Assembly (NCBI GenBank): GCA_963921195.1
Contig: OY992536.1
Span: 95,709,007-95,773,006 of the forward strand
Direction: 5' to 3'
Length of the DNA stretch: 64,000 bases
Origin: Pegoplata infirma
Lineage: Eukaryota; Arthropoda; Insecta; Diptera; Anthomyiidae
Of the stretch, positions 45,096 through 55,099 are shown piece after piece. The notes beneath the pieces are model-generated. The model did not search any database. It saw nothing but the letters and a program-made list of their open reading frames with translations, and was not told the DNA's origin. Every line of letters begins with the position of its first letter. Within the stretch, counting starts at the first letter, position 1. Made by a program: the position numbers and the translations under genes.

Positions 45096-48000
45096 GGCAG
45101 CCTCAGCTGCACTATTGCTGCGCCTGACGACAGGAGCAGTTGACTTGGTTTTTATCCAAGAGCCCTGGGTGCGGGGTGGCAGGGTTTGCGGATTGAAGAC
45201 CCCTGGGTTTAAGTTGATGGTTGCCAAAGGTGAGGGCTCACCAAGAGCCTGCATCTTGGCGAAAAATGGCTTAAATATATTCTTTTTATCAACTTTTAGT
45301 GATATGGATGTTACAGCGGCTAGCTTAGAGCTTCATGGGAAATCTATTTGGCTCGCCTCTGCGTATTTTCCTAATCCGGGGCCAATACCCCCGGAGAAGG
45401 TTGGCGGTCTGATTCGGGAGTCTGAATCTAGGGGACACCAGTTACTAGTGTGCTGTGATGCTAATGCACATCATTCGATATGGGGTAGTACAGACACAAA
45501 TGATAGAGGCGAATCACTTTTGGAGTTTTTGTTAAGCACTAACCTGTATATTTGTAACAAGGGTAGTGAACCAACTTTCGTTACAAGTACGCGGCAAGAG
45601 GTTCTTGACGTAACACTTGTATCAGATACATTGTCTGATAGAATTGATGACTGGAGAGTTTTGGAAGAGCATTCTTTCTCAGATCATCGCTACATTGAGT
45701 TTTTACTCAGGGAGCGTGCCCCGGTTGAGACAGTCTCTAGAAATCTGAGAAGAACAAACTGGGTGAAATATAGGGAGACTTTTTCCTTGCTTTTGGATGA
45801 AGTACCCCTATCTGAACCGCATAGTTTAGCGGAAATTGACTGTCTGGTTGACCATATAACAAATGTTTGTAATAGGTGCCTGGATTCGTCTTGCCCTTCT
45901 GCAAAGCCTAGAGGGAAAAAAAAGCCACCTTGGTGGTCAAATGAGTTGCAGACGAGCAGAGATTCCTGCAGAAAGCTCTTTAATAAGGCTAAATTTTCAA
46001 GAGCGGACGAGGACTGGTCTGCATACAGGCTGCAACTTAAGAGTTATAAAAAGATGATCAGAAATGCAAAATGTGATTCTTGGAAAAACTTCTGTGGAAA
46101 CATAGAAGACGTTTCTGAGGCATCCAGGCTGCGCAAGGTTCTGGCTTCTTCTCCTTGCACCCTAGGATACCTGAAAGATCCTAATGGGGTGTGGTCTTCC
46201 TCCAGTGGAGAGTCGCTGGATCTCCTTTTAAACACGCATTTTCCGGGCAATTCCATGACGCCGTTTCAAGCTTTGGAACGTTCTGACGCCCAAGCATCTG
46301 AAATTGCTTCGGAAATAATAAATATGCCAACATTAATCTGGGCGATAAAAAGCTTCAGGCCCTATAAATCCCCGGGACCTGATGGTATAATCCCGGCTGA
46401 GTTGCAGCAAGTGTTGGACTATATAGCCCCGTTGCTGTATAATCTATACACAGCATGCATCAACTGGTCGTATATTCCTTTAAAATGGAGGGATACCAGA
46501 GTCGTATTTATCCCGAAGGCTGGGAAAAGTTCCCACACAGCTCCGAAGGATTTCAGACCAATTAGTCTGTCTTCTTTTTTGTTAAAGACAATGGAACGAA
46601 TGATAGACTCATATTTGCGTAGAGTGATTGACCCGAGGTTGCTTTCGACAAAGCAACATGCATACAGCAAGGGACGATCAACGGAAACAGCTCTTCATGA
46701 GCTCGTTGGTACCATCGAGAGGTCGCTTTCGGTAAAGGAGTACACTATGGTGGCCTTTCTTGATATTGAGGGGGCTTTTAATAATGTCATTCCAGAATCG
46801 ATAATATTGGCATTGTCTGGTCTGGGAGTAAAGCGTGAAATCGTTTTAATGGTGGAAAACCTACTTGCCAATAGACGTATAACGTCTGAATTGGGAGCGT
46901 CCGCCATATCTCGATTTGTCAATAGGGGTACACCACAAGGAGGTGTTCTTTCGCCGCTTCTTTGGAACCTGGCACTGAATTCAATGCTACTATCTCTAGA
47001 AGCACGTGGTTGTCATGTTATCGCATATGCTGACGATGTCGCGATAGCGGTAAAGGGGAAGCATCTGCCAACATTGCGGGACATTCTTCAGGGTTCTCTG
47101 AAAGATCTGTCTAAATGGGCAAGAGACTGTGGTCTAGGAGTTAATCCTAGTAAAACAGAGCTTGTTTTGTTTACAAGGAAAAATAAGATTCCTGCTTTTG
47201 ATCCTATTTCTCTGGACGGTACTGAAATCACCTTCTCAGATGGAGCCAAGTATCTTGGAGTATTTCTAGATAGGAAGCTGAATTTCAGGCGTAATATTGA
47301 GGAACGGGTGAGAAAAGCAACGATTGCTTTGTATTCCTGTAAAAGGGCCATTGGAAAACGATGGGGTTTTAGCCCTCAAGTCGTTCATTGGATCTATACA
47401 GCAGTGGTGCGTCCAATTTTGCTGTATGGAATCATTGTCTGGTGGCCTGCTTTAGAAACAAAAGTGAACTGTGTCTTTATCACGAAGGTACAGAGAATGG
47501 CGTCAATGTGCATCACTGGTGCTCTTCGTACTACACCTACAGCTGCATTAGAAATCCTCCTTCACCTGATACCCTTGGACATATTGGGTAGGCAGTATGC
47601 AGCTGCGTCGGCAATTCGACTTAATAGCACGCTGCAATGGAGGAGCAGCGATTGTGGCCATAGCGCGATCTTGAAAAAGATAACAATACCACAAAATGTG
47701 GATTGTGCTCCCTCTTTGAGCCTCTTTGAGCGCCACTTTACCACTATGATACCATCCAGGGAGTCTTGGATGGGGGATACTCCGGGAAGTGGAGCTACCA
47801 TAAATTTTTACACAGATGGATCGAGGCTGCACGAACAAGTGGGCTTTGGGGTCTATTCGGAGGAGCTTGGATTGAGCCTGGCTCGTAGATTGCCAGATCA
47901 TTGCAGTGTTTACCAGGCAGAGATGCTGGCAATAAAGGAAGTGGCTGACTGGTTGAGCTGCAATGTCTTGTCTACAACCGCAGTCAACATCTATACTGAC

Positions 48001-48651
48001 AGTCAAGCCGCGGTCAAGTCCCTGGATTCAATGTTTCTGAAAACAAGATCTGCCCTTAACTGCCGCACGTCTTTAAATGAGATGGCCAAGCAGTTTAACA
48101 TTCGACTCATATGGGTCCCAGGGCACAGAGACATTCCAGGGAATTGCAAAGCCGATGAGCTTGCAAGACTAGGAACTACCTTACAGGTTCCAACAGAATT
48201 GGAATGTGTTGGTATGCCTCTAGAAACTTGCAAGCAAAACCTACGGCTTTGTTCTGCGACGGAGACTAATCAAAGATGGGCAAATGGATGGACGTGTGAG
48301 ACAACACGACTGATTTGGCCTTCTCTTAATCAGGGGCGCACAAGTGAGCTGATATCGCTTCCAAGAGGAGAGATTTCGACGGTGGTTTCTATAATTACCG
48401 GACACTGTCTTATAGGGAAGCACGCAGAGCGGTTAAATGTGCCGTCGAATGACTTTTGCCGAAGTTGCATGGATGAAGAGGAGTTGGAAACTATCGAACA
48501 CTTTATTTGCCATTGCCCTGCACTTTCTGGTCAGCGACTTGCTTCACTGGGATCTAGGGAGCTGTACGATCTTTCTGATTTGTCGGATGTCAAAATTCAA
48601 CATCTAAGGAGTTTCATAAGAGGCTCAAACTGGTTTAACGACAGGGACTAG
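45058..48651 (+). CDS. ORF2 polyprotein of the LOA element: endonuclease, reverse transcriptase, RNase H
   Basis: Uninterrupted for 1197 codons. The ATG at 45058 is chosen because MLRFLQINLHHCKA starts the endonuclease fold; the frame is open further upstream to 44920, which lies inside ORF1. Endonuclease (about 1-215): N8, E35, Y103, D134 and N136 in DANAHH, D184, S208-D209-H210. RT (about 425-800): SPGPDG near 438, DIEGAFN with D569, GTPQGGV 624-630, YADD 657-660. RNase H (about 915-1045): D920, E955, D981, H1023, D1033. A CCHC-type Cys-His motif, C1134-x2-C1137-x10-H1148-x4-C1153, follows. Every expected catalytic residue is present. It nicks target DNA and copies element RNA in place; translation may depend on reinitiation at the ORF1 stop, in another frame. 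Confidence 0.95.
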   Translation: MLRFLQINLHHCKAASAALLLRLTTGAVDLVFIQEPWVRGGRVCGLKTPGFKLMVAKGEGSPRACILAKNGLNIFFLSTFSDMDVTAASLELHGKSIWLASAYFPNPGPIPPEKVGGLIRESESRGHQLLVCCDANAHHSIWGSTDTNDRGESLLEFLLSTNLYICNKGSEPTFVTSTRQEVLDVTLVSDTLSDRIDDWRVLEEHSFSDHRYIEFLLRERAPVETVSRNLRRTNWVKYRETFSLLLDEVPLSEPHSLAEIDCLVDHITNVCNRCLDSSCPSAKPRGKKKPPWWSNELQTSRDSCRKLFNKAKFSRADEDWSAYRLQLKSYKKMIRNAKCDSWKNFCGNIEDVSEASRLRKVLASSPCTLGYLKDPNGVWSSSSGESLDLLLNTHFPGNSMTPFQALERSDAQASEIASEIINMPTLIWAIKSFRPYKSPGPDGIIPAELQQVLDYIAPLLYNLYTACINWSYIPLKWRDTRVVFIPKAGKSSHTAPKDFRPISLSSFLLKTMERMIDSYLRRVIDPRLLSTKQHAYSKGRSTETALHELVGTIERSLSVKEYTMVAFLDIEGAFNNVIPESIILALSGLGVKREIVLMVENLLANRRITSELGASAISRFVNRGTPQGGVLSPLLWNLALNSMLLSLEARGCHVIAYADDVAIAVKGKHLPTLRDILQGSLKDLSKWARDCGLGVNPSKTELVLFTRKNKIPAFDPISLDGTEITFSDGAKYLGVFLDRKLNFRRNIEERVRKATIALYSCKRAIGKRWGFSPQVVHWIYTAVVRPILLYGIIVWWPALETKVNCVFITKVQRMASMCITGALRTTPTAALEILLHLIPLDILGRQYAAASAIRLNSTLQWRSSDCGHSAILKKITIPQNVDCAPSLSLFERHFTTMIPSRESWMGDTPGSGATINFYTDGSRLHEQVGFGVYSEELGLSLARRLPDHCSVYQAEMLAIKEVADWLSCNVLSTTAVNIYTDSQAAVKSLDSMFLKTRSALNCRTSLNEMAKQFNIRLIWVPGHRDIPGNCKADELARLGTTLQVPTELECVGMPLETCKQNLRLCSATETNQRWANGWTCETTRLIWPSLNQGRTSELISLPRGEISTVVSIITGHCLIGKHAERLNVPSNDFCRSCMDEEELETIEHFICHCPALSGQRLASLGSRELYDLSDLSDVKIQHLRSFIRGSNWFNDRD

Positions 48652-48754
48652 TAGGGAAACCTATTACGATCCCGTGGTATCACAATGGACCTCAGAGTCT
48701 ACGTGTGTTGACGTAATACGTCAGCAGCCACTTACAACCTAACCTAACCTAACC
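48652..48754 (+). promoter_or_regulatory. 3' UTR and (CCTAA)n tail of the LOA element
   Basis: After the stop the 3' UTR carries a GACGTAATACGTC dyad at 48710-48722, then CAGCCACTTACAACC and three to four CCTAA units up to the TSD. There is no AATAAA. The tail is shared by other copies (33062, 33094, 10555, 9152), so it belongs to the element and is probably the part recognised during reverse transcription. Confidence 0.7.
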
Positions 48755-48766
48755 TAAGAGACATTA
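48755..48766. repeat. 12-bp target-site duplication, right copy (TAAGAGACATTA)
   Basis: Exact match to 44074-44085. Confidence 0.95.
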
Positions 48767-49489
48767 TTAGCCAACATTCTAAAATTAGTCGCATTGTGAT
48801 ATTGCCTCAGGTTTCGCTAAAAACAGAGTTTTAATTGATAGTCGCGAAAACCACTTCTGTTTTTTGTCCCGTGCGAATGGTTGTGTTCTTTGCGATTATC
48901 TCGAAAACTTGAAACAATATCCAAAATCAACCTGAGCAACAATTATAGAGCTAGTTAAGAGCTATAAGTTTCCCCTTTTGTCAAGAAAAAAATTCTTTTT
49001 ATTTTAACTTTTATTTCAACTTAAATGTGTTCAACGGTCACGTTCGACATGATGGAATTGCCCATATCCAATTTTGCATATATTTTCTTAAATTTTTATT
49101 GCATAATTTTTGGGTGCATATTTTTGGCACAAACTTCCTTGTTCTGGTTATAACAATTGAAAAATTTTTGATTGAGTGTAGTGGCACAAATTATTTCTCT
49201 ATCCCAGGAAAATTTTTTGGAACAGATTCCTATTAATTATTTAAAAAAAAAAAAAAAACGTTTGCTTTCGGCACAATTTCAAACAAAAATCATTGATTCT
49301 AGAATGTTAATTAGAATCGGTTGAAGGGTATTATGATGCGTTCTGGAACCAATTATTTGAAACAGAAAGTTTTGCTGGGTATGTTCACTTTAAAGTTCTT
49401 TTTATTTTTAAATATAGTCAGGGAAAGGGGTTTGGCTGACACGATTTCTCTAAAATTTTAAATATATATAAAAGAGATACTCTAATCGA
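48767..49489. other. undiagnosed A+T-rich DNA, continuation of 44073
   Basis: With the LOA element removed this continues the sequence at 43731-44085, and it again has TGTCCCGTGCGAA (about 48868) and GGTCACGTTCGACATG (about 49037). No coding frame is convincing. Confidence 0.4.
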
Positions 49490-49608
49490 ATAAAAGAGAT
49501 GATTTTAAGTTTGGGTGTCTCGGATTATCGGCCACATCAGTATTTAAAAATTTCGCTGTGGAACTTCGGGAAAATCCGGATAACTCCAGAACTAAAAGGA
49601 ATATCGTC
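49490..49608. mobile_element. one arm of the foldback family seen at 18385
   Basis: 'gatgattttaagtttgggtgtctcgg' to 'aaaaggaatatcgtct' matches 18445-18595 ('gacgattttaaggttggggtgtctcgg' ... 'aacaggaatatcatct'). Truncated by the P element that follows. Confidence 0.6.
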
Positions 49609-49853
49609 TACACCATTTACAGATGTAATTCGAAAAAGATCAATTGTAATTCGAAGATTCAATTTGTAATTCGAAGATTCCATTTGTAATTCGAAGATTC
49701 CATTTGTAATTCGAAGATTCCATTTGTAATTCAAATACTCCAATTGTAATTCGAAGATTCCATTTGTAATTCGAAGATTTCAATTGTAATTCGAAAAAGA
49801 TCAAATGTAATTCGAAAAAGATCAATTGTAATTCAAAAAAGATCAATTGTAAT

Positions 49854-50609
49854 CACGGTTGGGAAATGTGGCACAATAGTGCCATTTTTGGCACTATTGA
49901 ATGGTCTGTGGCACCACAAAAAACAGTTTTGGCCCTTTTTCAATATCTGCAAATATTGTCAAAATTAAAAAAAAAAAATATATTTGTACTTAAATTTAAT
50001 TATTAGAAAAAGGGCAAAAAGTATCACTTTTTCCCCTGTTAGAATTCTTCAATTTATTGCAACGATGTAAGTTTTTGTTCTCTTTAAATTTATGATTTCA
50101 AAGTGAATGGTAACAAAATTCCAGTGGAAAATTGGTTGGTCCTACAGGAACAACTGATCCGAAAAACACATCCTATGGATTATTCCAAGCGGACTGGTCA
50201 TAGAACACCAAAATCTAAAATACCAGTTCGCGACTACTTATGGGGCATGTCACAAAGTGTTAATTAAACACGTCCTAGGATCTTGCCATATTTACCACTC
50301 TAGAACCAGTCCTAAACTGTGTCATATGTTTGCTGTCAAAACTGGCAACTAAAAAAAAGGAATAAGTTGCGTGGAATTTATTAACCCCCAGTTTCTGTAA
50401 TACGAACGCCATTCGTCTGCGACGAATTTGCATGCATTTTGTTTTTGTTACAATAACAAAATACACACAAATTCGTCACGAACGAATGGGTTCGTATTAC
50501 AGATACTGGGGGTAAGAAAATTATTGATTTTTTGGCCCTTTTCAACCCATTTTGGCCCTTTTTAGCCTTCAACTTGGCACTAATTGAAAATTCTCAAATA
50601 CCAACACTG
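49854..50609. mobile_element. hAT-like element nested in the P array
   Basis: TSD ATTGTAAT at 49846-49853 and 50610-50617. The TSD is part of the P repeat unit, so by itself it is weaker evidence here, but the array stops and restarts exactly at the hAT-type ends CACGGTTGG / CCAACACTG. Subterminal text repeats GGCAC and GGCCCTTTTT motifs at both sides. 756 bp, no transposase. Confidence 0.8.
50385..50512. mobile_element. small MITE inside the hAT
   Basis: TIRs of about 31 bp, CCCCCAGT(T/A)TCTGTAATA... with ACGAAC and CCATTCGT, enclose some 65 bases. The TSD is ambiguous: TTAA at left, TAAG at right. Confidence 0.75.
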
Positions 50610-51942
50610 ATTGTAATTCGAAAAACATCAATTGTAATTCGTAAAAGATCAATTGTAATTCGTAAAAGATCAATTGTAATTCGAAAAAGATCAATTGTAA
50701 TTCGAAAAAGATCAATTGTAATTCGAAAAAGATCAATTGTAATTCTTAAAAGATGAATTGTAATTCGTAAAAGATCAATTGTAATTCGTAAAAGATCAAT
50801 TGTAATTCTAAAAAGATCAATTGTAATTCGTAAAAGATCAATTGTAATTCGAAAAAGATCAATTGTAATTCGAATATTCCATTTGTAATTCGAAGATTCC
50901 AATTGTAATTCGAAGATTCCAATTGTAATTCGAAGATTCCAATTGTAATTCGAAAACCAACGAGTAAATCCACAAAAAACAATGTTTTTAAAGGCGTAAG
51001 AAACGATTTTATGTTGATCTACTCGTTGGTTTTCGAATTACAATTGGAATCTTCGAATTACAAATGGAATCTTCGAATTACAGATGGAATCTTCGAATTA
51101 CAATTGATCTTTTTCGAATTACAATTGATCTTTTACGAATTACAATTGATCTTTTTCGAATTACAATTGATCTTTTACGAATTACAATTGATCTTTTACG
51201 AATTACAATTGATCTTTTACGAATTACAATTGATCTTTTTCGAATTACAATTGATATTTTTCGAATTACAATTGATCTTTTTCGAATTACAATTGATCTT
51301 TTACGAATTACAATTGATCTTTTACGAATTACAATTGATCTTTCTCGAATTACAATTGATCTTTTTCGAATTACAATTGATCTTTTTCGAATTACAATTG
51401 ATCTTTTTCGAATTACAATTGGAATCTTCGAATTACAAATGGAATCTTCGAATTACAATTGGAATCTTCGAATTACAAATGGAATCTTCGAATTACAAAT
51501 GGAATCTTCGAATTACAAATGGAATCTTCGAATTACAAATGGAATCTTCGAATTACAAATAGAATCTTCGAATTACAATTGATCTTTTTCGAATTACATC
51601 TGTAAATGGTGTAGTACAAACATACGTATCTACTTAAATTTAAAAAATATTGTGCTCGATTCTCGAACACGATTTCACCATTCACTTAATTTTTAAAAAT
51701 TTTATATTCTTTCAAATTCCAAGATTTTTCCTTGTAACAATTAAAGATCTAGTTAATATCGTTAATAATTACACGAACAAATTTAAAAATCTTAAAATTC
51801 GAAAAAAATACAAATTTTTTAAAAATTAGATATTGAAATCGTATTCCAGAATCGGGCACATTATTATAACCTCCACTCTAGTGATAGAGGGTCTATATAA
51901 GTTTGTCATTCCGTTTGTAACACCTCGAAATATTGGTCTAGG

Positions 51943-53139
51943 CAGCGACGTATCCAGGAATTTGAAAACGGGGGGGCACAACCTTCAAATTTTTCTTAGT
52001 CATCGCCGATTTAACTATGACTACACCCCCTATTTAACCCCTTTTTACCCCCCCCCCCCCCCCACGTATTTATTGCTTCACGTAAGAGTCATAAGTAAGA
52101 GTCATAAAAATGTCTGTTTTGACAGATTTTTCTGCTGACTCGACCTAGATTATCCAGACAGAAATTCAGCAAATAGCGTCTGCTAAAATCAGCAGATCCT
52201 CATATGGATCAAAATGGGTGTATTTTGGGCAGATTTTAGAGGTTTAAGTATTTTTGAGTATAGTTAGAAAACTTTGTTCATTTGTGCAATTTTAACCCAG
52301 AAAAAGTGCTAGATTGAAATTTTAGATTTATATCCAAAAATTGTTGTTAGATATTCCAAATTCATACTCAGTAAAAAGTCTGGTGATCGCGCTGTTTTAG
52401 ATTTTAGCTTGTTCCGTGGTACCATGTGATGATTTTGCTATAAAAAAGATCCAAAATTTAAGATTCTTTTGATAGAAAAAGTATCAGCATCTAAAAAGTT
52501 TTTATATAAAATTTCTTTCAGAATCTGATATATTTTTGTATAAAAATATTTGAGAATATGAAAATTTTACTATGGAAAATGTAGTTTGGAATCTGATAGT
52601 TTGTCTATAAAAAAAATACTAAGAATTTCAAAATTTTCTATAGATAAAATGTTTCAGAATCTAACAATTTTTCAATAAGAAAAAAAAAAATTTCCTAAAA
52701 TATAACAATTTTCCTGACGAAAAATGTATTAGAATCTGAAAATGTTTCTAAAAAAAATGTTTTCAGAATCTGAGAATCTCCTATAGATATAATATTTCAG
52801 AATCTCACAATTTAATCTTAGAATCTTGTAGTTTTAAATTTTTTTTATACATTTTTTTTATTATCCTCATGCATAATTTTTATTCGATAAAACCATTTGA
52901 TGTGTTTCTTAAACATATTTTACAGATATTTCGATATAAATGGCTTTTTAGAAATGAAATTAGATTACGCTCTTGAGCTTTTATAAAAAAACTAAAATCT
53001 TTTCTTTAAAAACCAAAATATTTTGATTCCTGTGTATTTTTTGGTACAATGCGTTGCAGTGTATTAATTTTTAAAAAATTTCAAATCGAAAAGGGGGGGG
53101 GCACGTGCCCCCTGTGCCCACCCCCTGTATACGTCCATG
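51943..53139. mobile_element. hAT element with minisatellite interior (C)
   Basis: An exact 8-bp TSD, GGTCTAGG, at 51935-51942 and 53140-53147, and removing it restores the mini-me core. Ends CAGCGACGTATCC and GTATACGTCCATG. G homopolymers near both ends and minisatellite units at 52440-52830 match the plan of hAT B. 1197 bp. Confidence 0.92.
52440..52830. repeat. degenerate palindromic minisatellite, block 5
   Basis: Shorter and more diverged units with 'tttctatagataaaatgtttcagaatctga'-like composition (two dyads per unit, partly lost). Confidence 0.7.
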
Positions 53140-53473
53140 GGTCTAGGACCCCATAAAGTATATATATTCATGATCCTCGATCGATTCTAAGACGATCTAG
53201 CGATGTCCGTCCGTCCGTCTGTCTGTTGAAAACACGCTAACTTTTGAAAGACATTACGGAGGCTCCTAAAGCTTGGTATATATGTTGGAAATTTGCCTGG
53301 TTACGTTGGTATTGCAATCCAGCAAAATCGGTCCAGTGCACTATAGGAAATTTGATCCTTTTTTTGGCCAAAATTATTTACAGCCAAACGGCTGGACCGA
53401 TTTGAATGATTTTTTGGATTTGACTTTTGGAAGACCCTTAAGAGTGAGGGAGTGACTCATAAAGTTTTTCATA

Positions 53474-53632
53474 CACTCAAAAAAAAAAGCTTTATTAAAT
53501 TTACCTAAAAAATTTACAAACAATTAGTTCAAAACAGGGTTTCCAGGGTTATAAGTTTTCGCATCTAAGATTTTTTAGATCTTTTATAGATTATCTGGTT
53601 TTCTTAACTGTTTTTTACTATTTTTTTGAGTG
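53474..53632. mobile_element. MITE with CACTC ends (M2)
   Basis: CACTCAAAAAAAAAAGC at left and ATTTTTTTGAGTG at right, TA on both sides, 159 bp. Same end class as M1 at 24268. Confidence 0.75.
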
Positions 53633-53922
53633 TACACTAACTTTCGAAGATAACAGTAGAAATTTATTTTAACAATTTTAAGAAGTGTCAGGGCTACTTT
53701 TTAATAAGGATTTTATTAAAAAATTTGATTTTTGAGTTGCAAGTAGGGCTGCCAAACGGGATCGGTTTTTTTAAAATCCCGGGATTTTTCGGGATTACGG
53801 GATTTTTCGGGATCCCGGGATTTTTCGGAATTTCGGGATTAAATTTCTTTGATTACAAAAGTAAAAAAATAGTAGACTCTTTATGTTTCAATTTTATTGT
53901 GCATATTAAGGGGCTACTGTGT

Positions 53923-54020
53923 GTTAGTTGATAGCGTGCTAGCCTATTAAGCAGGTAGTCGTGAATTTGATTCCAAAGAAAACCTTGGGTCGATTTCACT
54001 ACAACGAAATTATTAAAAAA
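53923..54020 (+). repeat. SINE-like fragment with tRNA-like head
   Basis: TTAGTTGATAGCGTGCTAGC (box A), GTCGTGAATTTGATTCC (decayed box B), then 'aaaccttgggtcgatttcactacaacga', the same body as the SINE at 56077. Confidence 0.65.
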
Positions 54021-54499
54021 AATGATTTCTAATTATTCTTATTTTATTTAAAGGCAATTAAAAAATTAAGTATACGCCACTTATGCAGTTTTCAAGTAAT
54101 TATTAATATTAAATATTTAGCAATGAACTAAAAAAAGTCTTGAGGGGTTTGTAATGGAATATGACAACTTTTTTTGCTTTTGGTTTCATCCCATTCCGAT
54201 TTTGGTTGTTGTACTGTATAATTTTAAAACTAATTTAAAGAAAATTTAAAATAATAAAAACACTTAAAGTGGAAATGTAATAATACAATACATTAGACTT
54301 GCATTTTTTTGTATAAAAAGGGTTTTTCTTCCAATTTTGAACGTCCCGAAAATTTTTTATTCTCCTAGACCTAAAACTTATGTGGTACACATTTGAGGCC
54401 AATCGGATTAAATTTACCCGTGGCGCCCTTCGTTCAAAATTTTGGTTTTTTAGAAAATTTTCCCCAAAACCTGCAAACTTTGGTCAAAGGGCTTCTTGA

Positions 54500-54620
54500 C
54501 TGTGGCTTAATGGTTAGTGCGTTGGACTATTATTCAGCAAGCCTGGGTAGAATTCTCAGCTTAGCAAAATTCGTGGCCAGCTACGTTGAAAATTCAAAAA
54601 AAGTTTTAGTTTTAATTTGT
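54500..54620 (+). repeat. SINE-like fragment with tRNA-like head, decayed
   Basis: GTGGCTTAATGGTTAGTGCG resembles a box-A region and GGGTAGAATTCTC sits at the box-B position; 'cagctacgttgaaaattc' follows. A weaker member of the same kind of module. Confidence 0.45.
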
Positions 54621-54788
54621 TGATGTAAATGTAACAATAATTGAACAAAGTTGTATTTTTAAAAATAAATTCTCATACATTTTTAATATTTAAAAAATCC
54701 CGGGATTTGAGCTTAAAAATCCCGGGATTCGGGATTCATTTTATGATAAAAATCCCGGGATTTCGGGATTCGGGATTGACAGCCCTAG

Positions 54789-55089
54789 CACAGACTTATA
54801 CAGACTCGACATAAGTGACAGGTGTCAAAAAAGTAGTTCTGAACCATATGGTTAATATTTTCAAATTATTCTACGAATTAGGTTAGAAAGAGAAAACTGA
54901 TATAACGCGCCATAAGAAAAATAGATGCCAGATCGGTTTTTGTTGTTTCACTCACTCCTAAGTCGTTGAAAGTGTTGCCATGTTAGCGTAAAACGGACTA
55001 AAAACCGCTCTGTTTTCTCCTAAACTCGCTTAGTTTTTCCCCATTTTTTCTTATAAAACTCTACTGTCGAGTCTGTTTATAGTCTGTGA
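54789..55089. mobile_element. MITE with CACAGACT ends (N)
   Basis: Left CACAGACTTATACAGACTCG, right complement CGAGTCTGTTTATAGTCTGT. CCCTAG at 54783-54788 and 55090-55095 may be a 6-bp TSD. Superfamily not assigned. Confidence 0.7.
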
Positions 55090-55099
55090 CCCTAGTTCC

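Larger units (their letters stand above)
44086..48754 (+). mobile_element. LOA-clade non-LTR retrotransposon, 5'-truncated, ORF2 intact
   Basis: A 4669-bp insertion bracketed by a perfect 12-bp TSD, as left by target-primed reverse transcription. It has a partial ORF1, a complete ORF2 (endonuclease, RT, RNase H), a short 3' UTR and a CAACCTAACCTAACC tail. The RT wording FLDIEGAFNNV, GTPQGG and YADD plus a C-terminal RNase H match the LOA clade as I know it. The frame of ORF1 is open from the insertion junction with no early ATG, so the 5' end is lost. It is the least damaged of about ten LOA pieces in the window and thus the youngest. Confidence 0.92.
49611..51611. mobile_element. satellite-like foldback element, family P (copy 2)
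   Basis: Ends CACCATTTACAGATGTAATT and its complement, flanked by TA. The left arm repeats TTGTAATTCGAAAAAGATCA, the right arm its reverse complement, and the arms meet at CCAACGAGTA...TACTCGTTGG (50965-51030). Two unit lengths alternate in blocks: 21 bp (GATC type) and 20 bp (GGAATC type). The long repetitive frames here (for example 51011-51582) come from the unit length and are not genes. A hAT is nested in the left arm. Confidence 0.85.
53744..54787. mobile_element. hAT-like element with CCCGGGATTT repeats (S)
   Basis: Ends TAGGGCTGCCAAA and TTGACAGCCCTA. Subterminal arms are dense in 'cccgggattttt' units. An exact 8-bp TSD is not visible: the left flank is GTTGCAAG, while the right flank is displaced by a later MITE and may be GTTCCAGT (5 of 8 equal). 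Two SINE-like pieces lie inside. Confidence 0.65.

Noticed and set aside
48731..48754. Interstitial telomere block
   Set aside because: The CCTAA units lie between the LOA 3' UTR and the exact TSD, and other LOA copies share them, so they belong to the element.
51011..51582. Long overlapping reading frames encoding repeats such as RITIDLF and FELQLI
   Set aside because: They are produced by 20- and 21-bp tandem units without stops in several frames on both strands; there is no gene structure and no relation to a known protein.
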